Below, piece by piece: positions 42,785 through 51,870 of a DNA stretch of 64,000 nucleotides (the stretch's first letter is position 1; every line of letters begins with the position of its first letter). The notes under the pieces are model-generated. The model was not told where the DNA came from. It was given only the letters and a program-made list of their open reading frames with translations, and ran no database searches. The stretch spans positions 62,001-126,000 of the forward strand of contig JAQDQK010000002.1 of assembly GCA_027658995.1 (NCBI GenBank). Reading direction: 5' to 3'. The DNA is from Propionibacteriaceae bacterium AM104-82 (GTDB lineage Bacteria > Actinomycetota > Actinomycetes > Propionibacteriales > Propionibacteriaceae). A program made the position numbers and the translations under genes.

Positions 42785-44173
42785 TCATGCCCCGATCAGG
42801 TTCTGGCCGCAGACCCGGATGACCTGCCCGTTGACGCCACCCGAGGCGGGCCCGCACAGGTAGGCGAGGGTCTCGGCGACGTCGACGGGGTTGCCGCCCT
42901 GGCTCAGCGAGTTGGTCCGCTTGAAGATCTCGCGCTGCACGAACGGGATCGCCGCGGTCATCTCCGTCTCGATGAAGCCGGGGGCCACCGCGTTGATCGT
43001 GATCGGCCGGCCCTCCAGTTCGTCCTTCAGCGCCCAGACGTAGCCCATCACGCCCGCCTTGGAGGCCGCGTAGTTGGTCTGCCCCTTGTTGCCCGCGACG
43101 CCGGAGGTGGAGGCGATCCCCACGATCCGGGCCTCCTCGCCGAGGCCGCCGGGGCGGTCGCCCGCGAGCAGGAAGTCGTTGATCCGCATCTCGGCCGCGA
43201 GGTTCACGTCGAGCACCGCGGCCCACTGCCTCTCGTCGAGGTTGGCGAGCATCTTGTCGCGCGTGATGCCGGCGTTGTGCACGACCGCCCAGATCCTCGC
43301 CTCGTGGCCGTAGCGCGAGGCGATGTGGTCGGTGATCTTGGCGCCCGCGTCCGCAGCGGTGATGTCGAGTTGCAGCGTGGACCCGCCGATCTCGTTGGCC
43401 ACCTTGGCGAGCGCGTCCCCGGAGGCTGGCATGTCGACCGCGACGACCGTCGCGCCGTCACGTGCGAAGGTGCGGGCGATCGCCGCGCCGATGCCGCGCG
43501 CCGCCCCGGTGACCACGACGATCCGCTTCTCGAAGGGGCGCGGCGTCAGGTCGTGGGTGACCTCTGCGCGCCCGACGCGCCAGGTCTGGCCGTCGACGAA
43601 CGCGGAGCGGCCCTCGAGCAGGAACGAAAGGGTCGAGGCCAGGTCGGTGGGCCGCACCCCGTCCTTGAGGAAGACCAGGTTGGTGGTCGCGCCGCCGCGC
43701 AACTCCTTGCCGACCGTCCGGTCGATCCCGTCGATGCCCTGCGCGACGGCCTTGGCCTCAAGACCCTCGACGGCGGACGCGTCGGTCGCCAGGATGATGA
43801 TGCGGCCAGATCCCTCAAGCGAGCGCATCACGGGGCGCAGCAACGCCCTGATGCCCTCGAGTTGGGTGATCTTCCGCAGCCCCGTCGCGTCGACGACGAT
43901 CGCACCCGGCTTGGCCGGGTAGCGGGGCGGCACGTCGCGGCCCTTGTCGTCCTTGATGCGCGAGCCAGGCTCGTCGAGGATCGGCTGGCCAGCGTCGATG
44001 CCGAGCAGCCGGAGGGTCTCGCGGGCGATGCCGCCGCCCTCCAGTTCGCCGAGCACGATGGGGCCGGTCGGCAGCACACGGCCGCGGCGCAGCTTCGGCG
44101 GGTCGGTGAGGCCCGCCTTCCTGGCGACGAACTTGCCTGCGGGGGTGCCGTAGATCATTTCGAGAACGCTCAT
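42785..44173 (-). CDS. High-molecular-weight 3-oxoacyl-ACP reductase (FabG4-like)
   Basis: 462-residue SDR with an extra N-terminal flavodoxin-like domain (about 1-200), as in mycobacterial FabG4. The C-terminal SDR domain has 'VVVTGAARGIGAAIARTFA', catalytic Ser in 'GIASTSGVAGNKGQTN' and 'YAASKAGVMGY' (YxxxK). It reduces 3-oxoacyl-CoA/ACP, NADH-dependent in the mycobacterial case. The start 'MSVLEMIYGTPAGKF' at 44173 is used; a longer reading would overlap thiolase without a ribosome site. Confidence 0.92.
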   Translation of the reverse strand: MSVLEMIYGTPAGKFVARKAGLTDPPKLRRGRVLPTGPIVLGELEGGGIARETLRLLGIDAGQPILDEPGSRIKDDKGRDVPPRYPAKPGAIVVDATGLRKITQLEGIRALLRPVMRSLEGSGRIIILATDASAVEGLEAKAVAQGIDGIDRTVGKELRGGATTNLVFLKDGVRPTDLASTLSFLLEGRSAFVDGQTWRVGRAEVTHDLTPRPFEKRIVVVTGAARGIGAAIARTFARDGATVVAVDMPASGDALAKVANEIGGSTLQLDITAADAGAKITDHIASRYGHEARIWAVVHNAGITRDKMLANLDERQWAAVLDVNLAAEMRINDFLLAGDRPGGLGEEARIVGIASTSGVAGNKGQTNYAASKAGVMGYVWALKDELEGRPITINAVAPGFIETEMTAAIPFVQREIFKRTNSLSQGGNPVDVAETLAYLCGPASGGVNGQVIRVCGQNLIGA

Positions 44174-44174
44174 G

Positions 44175-45419
44175 TCATGCCTCCAGAATCGCGACGACGC
44201 CCTGGCCGCCGGCCGCACAGATCGAAATCAGGCCGCGGGAACCCGGGCCCTTCTCGGCGAGCATCTTCGCGAGCGAGGCGACGATGCGGGCGCCGGTCGC
44301 GGCGAACGGGTGCCCGGCGGCAAGCGAGGAGCCCTTGACGTTGAGCTTGGCGCGGTCGACGGTGCCGACGCCCGACTGCTCGAGCGACTTGAGCGTCGCA
44401 AGCACGGTGGAGGCGAACGCCTCATGGAACTCCAGGAAGTCGAAGTCCTCCAGCGTCAGCGAGTTGCGTTCCAGCAGCACCGGGATCGCCTGTGCCGGGG
44501 CGAGCAGCAGATCATCCGCGCCGTTGACGTAGTCGCTCGCGGCGACCTGCGCGTCGATGACCTTGGCGAGCACGGGCCAGCCGCGCCCGCGCGCCTCCTC
44601 CTCCTCGGCAAGCAGCACGACGGCGGCGCCGTCGGTGAGCGCGGTGGAGTTACCCGCCGTCATCGTCGCCGTGTCGCCCTTGCCGAAGACGGGGCGCAGC
44701 TTGGCAAGCGCCTCGCGCGTGGTGTCGGGGCGTAGGATGGCGTCCTTGGCGACCCGCAGGTACGGCGTGACGAGGTCGTCGAAGAAGCCCTCGTCCCAGG
44801 CCTTGGCCAGGTTGCGGTGCGACGCGAGCGACAACTCGTCCTGCTCCTCGCGGCTGATGCCCCACTTCCTGGTGGTCAGCGCCTGCGATTCGCCCATCGA
44901 CAGCCCGGTGCGGGGCTCGACGACGCCCGGAGGGACCGGCATCAGGTCGCCGGGGCGGATCTTCGCGATCGCGGCGAGCTTCTCGGGGAGGCTGCGCGCC
45001 CGGTTCAGGGCGAGCAGCGCCTTGCGCAGCGACTCGGTCACCACGATGGGCGCATCGGAGGCGGAATCGACGCCGCCCGCGATCGCAAGGCTCGCCTGGC
45101 CGAGCTTGATCTTGTTCGACGCGTAGACGACCGCCTCGAGGCCGGTGCAGCAGGCCTGCTGCAGGTCGCACGCCGGAGTCAGCGGCGAGAGCGCCGAGCC
45201 GAGCACCGACTCGCGGGTCAGGTTGAAGTCGCGGGTGTGCTTGAGGACGGCGCCGCCCACCACCTCGTCGACCCGCTGACCGGAGAGCCCGAAGCGCGCC
45301 ACGAGGCCGTCGAGGGCCGCCGTCATCAGGTCCTGGGCAGAGGCCATGGCGTATTTGCCGCCTGCCTTAACGAAGGGGGTGCGGTTGCCGCCGACCACCA
45401 CTGCGTTGCGTGAAGTCAT
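44175..45419 (-). CDS. Acetyl-CoA C-acyltransferase (thiolase, FadA2-like)
   Basis: 414-residue thiolase. Nucleophilic Cys in 'DLQQACCTGLEAVVYAS', 'NGAD...' loop, His in 'AAGHPFAATGARIV' and the second Cys in 'SICAAGGQGVVAILEA' complete the active site. Catalyses the last beta-oxidation step. First gene of the thiolase-FabG4-MaoC operon, divergent from a TetR gene with a palindrome between. Confidence 0.95.
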   Translation of the reverse strand: MTSRNAVVVGGNRTPFVKAGGKYAMASAQDLMTAALDGLVARFGLSGQRVDEVVGGAVLKHTRDFNLTRESVLGSALSPLTPACDLQQACCTGLEAVVYASNKIKLGQASLAIAGGVDSASDAPIVVTESLRKALLALNRARSLPEKLAAIAKIRPGDLMPVPPGVVEPRTGLSMGESQALTTRKWGISREEQDELSLASHRNLAKAWDEGFFDDLVTPYLRVAKDAILRPDTTREALAKLRPVFGKGDTATMTAGNSTALTDGAAVVLLAEEEEARGRGWPVLAKVIDAQVAASDYVNGADDLLLAPAQAIPVLLERNSLTLEDFDFLEFHEAFASTVLATLKSLEQSGVGTVDRAKLNVKGSSLAAGHPFAATGARIVASLAKMLAEKGPGSRGLISICAAGGQGVVAILEA

Positions 45420-45438
45420 CGTTGATCCTCTCGGGGAT

Positions 45439-45449
45439 GTATCTGATAC
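45439..45449. promoter_or_regulatory. Candidate TetR operator
   Basis: GTATC-T-GATAC is a perfect 11-bp palindrome in the 72-bp divergent region between thiolase and TetR genes. GGATACC at 45476-45482 may be a further half-site. Confidence 0.5.
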
Positions 45450-45491
45450 CGAGGGTAGCAGGTACGTATAGTTTCGGATACCCTGAGTGTC

Positions 45492-46121
45492 ATGAACGTC
45501 ACGGACATCCCTGTCGACGGGCGCGCCGCCCGCTGGGAGCAGCACAACGCCGATCGACGGCGGGCGTTGGTCGAGGACGCCGTCCGCGCGATCCGCGAAC
45601 TGGGCCCCGGCGTCGGGATGGACGAGATCGCCGCGCAGGCCAAGACCTCCAAGACGGTCCTCTACCGCCACTTCGGCGACAAGGCCGGCCTGTACCGCGC
45701 CGTGGTCGCCTCCGTGCACGACTACATCCTGCGCAAGCTTCCGCTCGAAGAGGCGGAGCGGCTCGGACCGCGCGAACTGGTCGCCTCGCTCGCCGACGCC
45801 TACCTTGCGGTGGTCGAGCGGGACCGCAACCTGTACCTCTTCGTGTCGTCGCGACCAACGGGCGAGACCCCCACCGAGGACCCCGTCCTGTCGATCACCA
45901 CCAGGATCGGCAACGAGGTGGCCGTCGCGCTGCGCGGCTGGCTGCGCTCCCAGGAACTCGACGAGGAGCCGGCCAACATCTGGGCCCACGGCGCCGTCGG
46001 CTTCATCTGGGCGGTCGCGGACCGCTGGATCGTGACGAACCTGAGAAGACCCCGCGCCGAAGTGGTCGCCTACATCGACCAGCTCTTCGCCCCCGCATTT
46101 GAAGCCCAACAAAGGAGTTGA
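45492..46121 (+). CDS. TetR family transcriptional regulator
   Basis: 209-residue TetR regulator, HTH 'GMDEIAAQAKTSKTVLYRHFGDKAGLYRAV' (part: 'AAQAKTSKTVLYRHFGDKAG') near residues 40-70 and a ligand domain of the fatty-acid regulator size. It lies between the divergent thiolase operon and the acyl-CoA dehydrogenase gene (3 nt gap), so it most likely responds to acyl-CoA and represses both. TATAGT at 45467-45472 is a probable -10. Confidence 0.92.
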   Translation: MNVTDIPVDGRAARWEQHNADRRRALVEDAVRAIRELGPGVGMDEIAAQAKTSKTVLYRHFGDKAGLYRAVVASVHDYILRKLPLEEAERLGPRELVASLADAYLAVVERDRNLYLFVSSRPTGETPTEDPVLSITTRIGNEVAVALRGWLRSQELDEEPANIWAHGAVGFIWAVADRWIVTNLRRPRAEVVAYIDQLFAPAFEAQQRS

Positions 46122-46124
46122 AAC

Positions 46125-48053
46125 GTGACCATCTCACCTACCGGTGAAGCCCTCCGCAAGGTGCTCGACGGCCCCTTCCACGCCATCAAACAGCGGTGGC
46201 GCGAGGAGGTGACGGCCGACGACGTCGTCCGCGACACGGCCTACTCGATGGAGGAGGCCCGCGACTGGGCGCTGGATCGCGTCATCAAACTGGCCGACCG
46301 CACCTTCGTGACGGCAGGATTCCCGACCGAACAGGGCGGCACCGGCACGGCGGCCGACTCGGTGGCCAACTTCGAGATGGTCGCCATGGGCGACCTGTCG
46401 CTGACCATCAAGTCCGGCGTCCAGCACGGCCTGTTCGGCGGCGCGATCGTCAACCTCGGCACCCAGCACCACCACGAGAAGTTCCTGCCCGATGCGATCA
46501 GCGTCAAGCTGCCCGGCTGCTTCGCCATGACGGAACTGGGCCACGGCTCCGACGTCCAGTCGCTCGAGACGACCATCACCTGGAACCACGAGACGGGCGA
46601 GTTCATCGTCAACTCCCCCACCCCGACCGCAACGAAGGCCTACATCGGCAACGCGGGCCGCGACGGCCGGATGGCCGCGGTCTTCGGCCAGTTGTACGTC
46701 GACGGCGAGCACGAGGGCGTCCATGTGGTGCTCGTTCCCATCCGCGACGAGCTGGGCGCCGACCTGCCGGGCGTCACCACCGGAGACCAGGGCCACAAGG
46801 GCGGCCTGCTCGGGGTCGACAACGGCACCATCCGCTTCGACCAGGTCCGGGTGCCGCGCGAGATGCTGCTCGACCGCTACGGCGGCGTCGACGAGAACGG
46901 TTCCTACCACTCCCCCATCGAGTCGAAGAACGCCCGCTTCTTCACGATGCTCGGCACGCTCGTGCGCGGCCGGATCTGCGTCGGCGGTGGGGCGGCGTCC
47001 GCAGCCCGCAAGGCGCTGACGATCTCGGTGGACTACGCCAACCGGCGCCGCCAGTTCCGCGAGCCCGGCCTCGGCCAGGAGATCGCGCTGCTCGACTACC
47101 TGACGCACCAGCGGCGCCTGCTTCCCAACGTCGCGGCGGCCTACGCGTTCGGCTTCGCGCAGAACGAACTGTCGCTCGAACTGCAGAAGGTGATGGATGC
47201 CGAGGGCTCCGACCCGCAGGCGGCCCGCGCGCTCGAGACGCTCGCGGCGGGCATGAAGTCGCTGCAGACGCGGTGGGCAAACGACACGCTCCAGGAGTGC
47301 CGCGAGGCATGCGGCGGGGCCGGCTACATGTCGGACAACGCCATCACGCTGCTGCGCCAGGACGCCGACGTGTTCGCCACCTTCGAGGGCGACAACACCG
47401 TGCTGCTGCAACTGGTCGCCAAGGCGCTGCTCCTGCACTACAAGACCAGTTGGGGCGAGATGGACCTGCGCGGCACCGCGCAGAAGACCGCCCGGCTGAT
47501 CGGAGGCACGGTGCTGGAGCGCACCACCGCCCGGTCGCTGATCGACCGACTGGTCGCCTCGGCGAACCGGAAGCCCGAGTCGCAGAAGCTCCGGGCGCGG
47601 GGCTGGCAGATCCAGATGTTCGAGTTCCGCGAGGAGCACGTCCTCGAGGGTCTGGCGCAGCGGATGCGTGCCGCAAGCAAGGCTGAGGACGGATTCGCGG
47701 CGGTCAACCAGTGCCAGACCCACATGCTGGAGGCCGCGAAGGCCCACATCGAGAGGGTCGTCCTGGAGGCCTTCGTGGCCGCGATCGAGGACTGCGAGGA
47801 CGACTACGTCAAGGCACTTCTCGTCAAGGTCTGCGACCTGTACGCGCTGTCGACCATCGAGGCGAACCGGGCGTGGTACCTCGAGCACGAGGCGTTCGAC
47901 CCGAGGCGGAGCAAGTCGATCACGACAGCCGTCGACGAGCTGTGCGGGGAACTTCGCGGCAAGTCGAAGGAACTGGTCGAGGGACTCGGGGTGCCGCGCG
48001 GCTGGCTGGTCCATCCGCGCACGGCCATCCCGCCGCTGATCGATCGCGACTGA
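46125..48053 (+). CDS. Acyl-CoA dehydrogenase (FadE5-like)
   Basis: 642 residues, the long acyl-CoA dehydrogenase form with a C-terminal extension as in mycobacterial FadE5. 'CFAMTELGHGSDVQSLETT' (flavin-binding region), 'REACGGAGYMSDN' and 'TFEGDNTVLLQLVAKALL' are typical. Introduces the trans-2 double bond in beta-oxidation. GTG start preceded by AAAGGAG. Follows TetR in the same transcription unit and ends at a bidirectional terminator. Confidence 0.95.
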   Translation: MTISPTGEALRKVLDGPFHAIKQRWREEVTADDVVRDTAYSMEEARDWALDRVIKLADRTFVTAGFPTEQGGTGTAADSVANFEMVAMGDLSLTIKSGVQHGLFGGAIVNLGTQHHHEKFLPDAISVKLPGCFAMTELGHGSDVQSLETTITWNHETGEFIVNSPTPTATKAYIGNAGRDGRMAAVFGQLYVDGEHEGVHVVLVPIRDELGADLPGVTTGDQGHKGGLLGVDNGTIRFDQVRVPREMLLDRYGGVDENGSYHSPIESKNARFFTMLGTLVRGRICVGGGAASAARKALTISVDYANRRRQFREPGLGQEIALLDYLTHQRRLLPNVAAAYAFGFAQNELSLELQKVMDAEGSDPQAARALETLAAGMKSLQTRWANDTLQECREACGGAGYMSDNAITLLRQDADVFATFEGDNTVLLQLVAKALLLHYKTSWGEMDLRGTAQKTARLIGGTVLERTTARSLIDRLVASANRKPESQKLRARGWQIQMFEFREEHVLEGLAQRMRAASKAEDGFAAVNQCQTHMLEAAKAHIERVVLEAFVAAIEDCEDDYVKALLVKVCDLYALSTIEANRAWYLEHEAFDPRRSKSITTAVDELCGELRGKSKELVEGLGVPRGWLVHPRTAIPPLIDRD

Positions 48054-48062
48054 CAGGCAGGC

Positions 48063-48097
48063 AATCGCCCCGCATCCCTTGAGGATGCCGGGCGATT
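48063..48097. terminator. Bidirectional terminator hairpin
   Basis: 15-bp arms (AATCGCCCCGCATCC / GGATGCCGGGCGATT, one mismatch) with a 5-nt loop lie between the convergent acyl-CoA dehydrogenase and surface-protein genes. Confidence 0.8.
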
Positions 48098-48117
48098 CGT
48101 CTGCCGGGGTCAGGAAC

Positions 48118-49927
48118 CTAGCTCAGGTCCCCGCGGCGCCGCAGCACGGCGACCGCGCCGCCGACCGAGGCGAGCCGGACCGAGCCGTCTGCGCCCGTGT
48201 GCGGCAGTCCCGGACGGGACGGCTTCGACGGGGTGGGCTTGGGCGTCGGCTTCGGCGTGGGCGTCGGCGTCGGCGTGGGCGTCGGCGTCGGCGTCTTGGT
48301 GATCGTGTTGGTCACGGTCACGGTGACGACGTCGTCCGCGCCGATGGTGACGGACGAGGTCGAGAGCCCGGGAGCGCTCCACTTCGTGCCGTCGATCGTG
48401 ACAGGGGCGACCTCCTCGAGGGAGAGCACCGCGCCGACCGGGAGGTCGGACGAGGTGACGACGGTGCCGTCGGCGGGCAACTCGAGCGAACCCGAGCCCG
48501 CCTCGAAGCCGTCACCGGCAGGGAACGTGTAGTCCAGCGTGAAGGTGGTCCCAGCAGGAACCATCGACGCGCCGTCACCCTCGATGACCTTCTTGGCCGA
48601 GAACTTCCCGACCTTGGGGGCGGGGGTGCCGCCCTCGTTGGTCAGGGTGATCGCCTTGACGGACTTGTTGCCGCCGATGAGGAAGTCGTTCTCCGAGAAC
48701 ACCGGCGCGGCCCACGGGCCGGGGATGGTCGGGGTGACCTCGTCGAGGTGAACCGTGGAACCGACGGTGTAGTACTCGTCGTTGACCCAGGTCTGCCCGT
48801 CCTTGACGGTGGCCGTCTTCTCGGGAAGCGCGGTGCCGGAGGGCAGCGTCACCGTGTAGGTGACCTGGAAGCCGTAGTCGGTCGGCTTGTCCGCCGCGTC
48901 GCCGAGCCAGTTGAGCTTCTTCTCGACGGAGAAGGTGCCGACGGTCTCACCGGAGCCACCGGCGGAGCCCGCGTAGTTCTTGACCTTGTTGCTCGTCACG
49001 TCGTGCACGACGTCGCCGATCTTGTACTCGGCGGCGTTGGTGTACTCGGCCGAGTTCAGTCCGTCGGTGACCTCGCTCTTCATCTTGGCGCGGTAGTAGT
49101 AGCCCGCCTCCGCGACGAAGTCGATGACGGTCCCGTCACCGGAAAGCGTGTACTTGCTGGGGTCGACCGTCTCCCAGTCGACCGCGGTCGAGGGCTGGGT
49201 GCCGGAGGCCTCGGTCCGCTGCAGGACCATCTGCTGGGTCATGGTCTGGTTGGGGCCGAGCTTGTCGGTGATCGTGATCACCTCACCGCCCGAGAAACCC
49301 GTCACGGGGACGGGCAGCGTCATCCACCACTCGACCACCGTTCCACCGGTCTCCATGAACTGGCCGTACTTGATGGCGGAGTAGCCGTCCCACTCGCAGT
49401 CCGGGCAGGGCCCGACCTCCTGAGGCTTGACGGTCAGCTTCGCATCGGCACCGCCGACCTGGTAGGTGATCTCGGTGGTCTCGGTGACCTCGGTCTTGAC
49501 CTCGACCCAGAAGGCGAAGTCGCCCTTCTTGTTCTGCGGGTTGTCCTTGAAGTACTGGGCCGTCAGGTCGATGTCGCAGGCCAGCGCGGCCTGGGTGACG
49601 ATGCACTGACCGATCGTTGAGCCGTCGGGGGCCTTCATGGCGAAGCTCGTCGAGAGGCCCTGAAGGTCGGCGGGCAGGGCGATCTCGAAGCCGGCCGTAC
49701 CGCTGGTTGCCGAGTCGGGAAGCGACCACTGGCCAGTGAGTTGAGCCTTGCCGCCGGTGGTGACCTCTGTCTGCGTGAACTTCACGCCGCTCAGGGTCGC
49801 GGTGTGGTCATAGTGGCGGTGCGGCGCTGGCCTGCGTGGTCGCACCGAGCACCGTCAGGCACGCGGCAAGGACGACCACCAACCATTTCAGCGGCGAGCG
49901 CCCGGTAGATGTTTGTGTACCTCTCAT
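48118..49927 (-). pseudogene. LPXTG cell-wall surface protein, frameshifted after the signal peptide
   Basis: ATG at 49927 with a GAGGAAC ribosome site encodes a signal peptide ending 'ATTQASAAPP' and then stops at 49808-49810. The rest of the protein, from about 'YDHTATLSGVKFTQTEV', continues in another frame (about 560 residues) and cannot be secreted without the first part. Body: Ig-like modules including two DUF5979-type repeats ('GTFSVEKKLNWLG', 'GKFSAKKVIEGDG'), a Thr-Pro linker, sortase motif LPHTG and a charged tail. The hydrophobic anchor after LPHTG is only about 14 residues. One base indel between about 49812 and 49830 explains the break; pseudogene, phase variation or sequence error. 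Confidence 0.8.
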
Positions 49928-50020
49928 AGTTCCTCGTCTGTCGAGTCGCCCCGAGCCGGGGCGGCTGCGGATACCGTCGGCAGGCGACGGCCTCAGGCCG
50001 TCAACCCACATGCGGACCAG

Positions 50021-50059
50021 CACCTGAGCCCCACCAGGGAGAGAGGTGGTTCTCAGGTG
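50021..50059 (-). promoter_or_regulatory. Leader hairpin upstream of the surface-protein gene
   Basis: CACCTGAG...CTCAGGTG with an inner CCACC/GGTGG pair set (13 pairs, two mismatches, 9-nt loop) lies about 95 bp before the start codon. Could be an attenuator or protein site. Confidence 0.4.
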
Positions 50060-50323
50060 CCGGCCTGCGTGTCCCCCCGTTTTGGCCTGCTGTCGATTGC
50101 CGCAACCCCGCCGTGCCGTGGCGGGAGTGCTTGGGCGACACCGTCCAACGCGGATGTGCACCCGTTTTTTGGGACGAGTGCATTGGAAATATAGCTACGG
50201 TTCACCCCAAGAGGTGAGATCGATAACACCCACTGGCCGGAAGTTAACGCCCTAGTCAATTAGTGATTGGCATACGCAAAATCGCCCCTGCGTCACCTGT
50301 AGCGCGTTGCGTGCTCACGACCC

Positions 50324-50353
50324 TTGCGTCGGACCGGTACTCATGCTTACTAT
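50324..50353 (+). promoter_or_regulatory. Promoter of padR-DUF1048-ABC operon
   Basis: TTGCGT (50324-50329) and TACTAT (50348-50353) are 18 bp apart. Confidence 0.5.
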
Positions 50354-50381
50354 GTACCAGTAATCAATATCACCGAGTACC
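50336..50381. promoter_or_regulatory. GGTAC/GTACC repeats, candidate PadR operator
   Basis: GGTACTC (50336-50342) and GAGTACC (50375-50381) form a 7-bp inverted repeat, with a further GTACC at 50354-50358. They surround the -10 box. Confidence 0.5.
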
Positions 50382-50392
50382 GAGGAGGGCGC

Positions 50393-50719
50393 ATGGGCAG
50401 ACAGGAAACCGAGATGCTCAAGGGGACGCTTGAGGGCATCGTTCTGGCCATCTTGTCCGGGCGACCCACCTACGGGTACGAGATCACGGCCTGGCTGCGC
50501 GACCAGGGCTTCAGCGACATCGCAGAAGGCACCGTCTATGCGCTCCTGGTCCGCATCGAACAGCGGGGATTCGTCGACGTCGAGAAGGTGCCCTCCGAGA
50601 AGGGCCCTCCGCGCAAGGTCTACTCGCTCAACGCCGCGGGACGCGGCCAACTCGAGGAGTTCTGGCACACCTGGGACCTCCTCACGCACCGCATCGCGCG
50701 ACTGCGCCCACACATCTGA
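50393..50719 (+). CDS. PadR family transcriptional regulator
   Basis: 108-residue PadR winged-helix regulator: 'MLKGTLEGIVLAILSGRPTYGYEI' (part: 'GIVLAILSGRPTYGYEI'), 'EGTVYALLVRIEQRGFV' and 'GPPRKVYSLNAAGRGQLEEF' are classic. PadR proteins commonly repress efflux genes encoded in the same operon, as here. Start set by GAGGAGGG 4-5 nt before ATG 50393. Confidence 0.94.
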   Translation: MGRQETEMLKGTLEGIVLAILSGRPTYGYEITAWLRDQGFSDIAEGTVYALLVRIEQRGFVDVEKVPSEKGPPRKVYSLNAAGRGQLEEFWHTWDLLTHRIARLRPHI

Positions 50720-50743
50720 CCCACTCACCGAAAAGGACGCCTC

Positions 50744-51112
50744 ATGGCAGCCAAGTGGTTCGAGGTCCTCACCGGGCCTCTCGAACAGAAGAAGCAGTAC
50801 CGACGCGACAAGGCACGCATCGACGCCCTCCCTCAGCCCTACCGCGGCGCGGCCCAGGCGCTGCAGCGGTACTTCGTCTACTACGCGGGCATCACCGACG
50901 GCGACACCACCGTCACGATGCTGAGCGACCTCGCCGACCTGTGGGAACGCGCCGCCGCGGACGGCACCCCGGTGCGCGACATCGTCGGCCCCGACCCCGT
51001 CGACTTCGCCGAGACCTTCGCCGCCGCCTACACCGGCACGCGCTGGATCGACAAGGAACGCCAGCGCCTCATCGACGCGATGGACCAGGCAGAACGGGGT
51101 GAGCCCGAATGA
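50744..51112 (+). CDS. DUF1048 family protein
   Basis: 122-residue protein, 'FEVLTGPLEQKKQYRRDKARIDALP' (part: 'TGPLEQKKQYRRDKARIDAL') and 'YFVYYAGITDGD' typical of DUF1048 proteins found next to PadR regulators. Function unknown. Overlaps the ABC ATPase gene by 4 nt. Confidence 0.88.
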   Translation: MAAKWFEVLTGPLEQKKQYRRDKARIDALPQPYRGAAQALQRYFVYYAGITDGDTTVTMLSDLADLWERAAADGTPVRDIVGPDPVDFAETFAAAYTGTRWIDKERQRLIDAMDQAERGEPE

Positions 51113-51870
51113 CCGCCGCCATCCGGGCGGACGGCCTGCGCAAGTCGTTCAAGGGGGTCGACGTGCTGCGGGGCGTCACCTTCGCCGTCGAACCCGGCTC
51201 GATCTTCGCGCTGCTCGGCTCCAACGGAGCGGGCAAGACCACCACGATCCGCATCCTGACGACCCTGCTGAGGGCCGACTCGGGCACCGCCTGGGTCAAC
51301 GGCCACGACGTGCAGGCCGAGCCAGCGCTCGCCCGCGCCTCGTTCAGCCTGACCGGCCAGTTCGCGGCCGTCGACGAGGTGCTGACGGGCCGCGAGAACC
51401 TCGCCCTGGTCGCCCGGTTGCGCCACGTCCCCGACCCGGCCGGTACTGCGAAGGCGCTGCTGCAGCGGTTCTCGCTCGTCGACGCCGGAGACCGCAGGGT
51501 CGCCACCTATTCCGGCGGCATGAGGCGCCGCCTCGACATCGCCATGAGCCTGATCGGCGACCCGCCCGTCATCTTCCTCGACGAGCCGACTACGGGCCTA
51601 GACCCCGAGGCGAGACTCGAGGTGTGGGACGCCGTCCGGGGGCTGGCCCAGCGCGGCACCACCGTGCTGCTCACCACGCAGTACCTGGACGAGGCCGAGC
51701 AACTGGCCGACCGGATCGCGATCCTGCACGAGGGCCGCATCATCATCGACGGAACCCTCGACGACCTCAGGCGCGTCCTGCCGCCCGCGGAGGTCACCTA
51801 CCTCGAGAAACAGCCAACCCTCGAGGACGTCTTCCTCACCCTCGTCGGCACCAGGAAGGAGGCATCATGA
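51109..51870 (+). CDS. Drug-type ABC transporter ATP-binding protein
   Basis: 253-residue DrrA-like ATPase. Walker A 'GSNGAGKTTTIRIL', signature 'YSGGMRRRLDIAMSL', Walker B 'VIFLDEPTTGLDPEARLE'. Pairs with the permease gene that overlaps it by 4 nt. The substrate is probably a toxic compound or antibiotic sensed by PadR. Confidence 0.94.
   Translation: MTAAIRADGLRKSFKGVDVLRGVTFAVEPGSIFALLGSNGAGKTTTIRILTTLLRADSGTAWVNGHDVQAEPALARASFSLTGQFAAVDEVLTGRENLALVARLRHVPDPAGTAKALLQRFSLVDAGDRRVATYSGGMRRRLDIAMSLIGDPPVIFLDEPTTGLDPEARLEVWDAVRGLAQRGTTVLLTTQYLDEAEQLADRIAILHEGRIIIDGTLDDLRRVLPPAEVTYLEKQPTLEDVFLTLVGTRKEAS

Larger units (their letters stand above)
49928..50392. other. 465-bp divergent intergenic region
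   Basis: Lies between the LPXTG gene and the PadR gene. The left part (to about 50160) is GC-rich and holds a 13-pair hairpin; the right part (50160-50390) is markedly AT-richer than the rest of the window and contains the padR promoter and GTACC repeats. No gene or known riboswitch was recognised. Confidence 0.6.

Noticed and set aside
49928..50180. Cyclic-di-GMP or cyclic-di-AMP riboswitch upstream of the adhesin
   Set aside because: The hairpin and flanks do not show the conserved core of either class.
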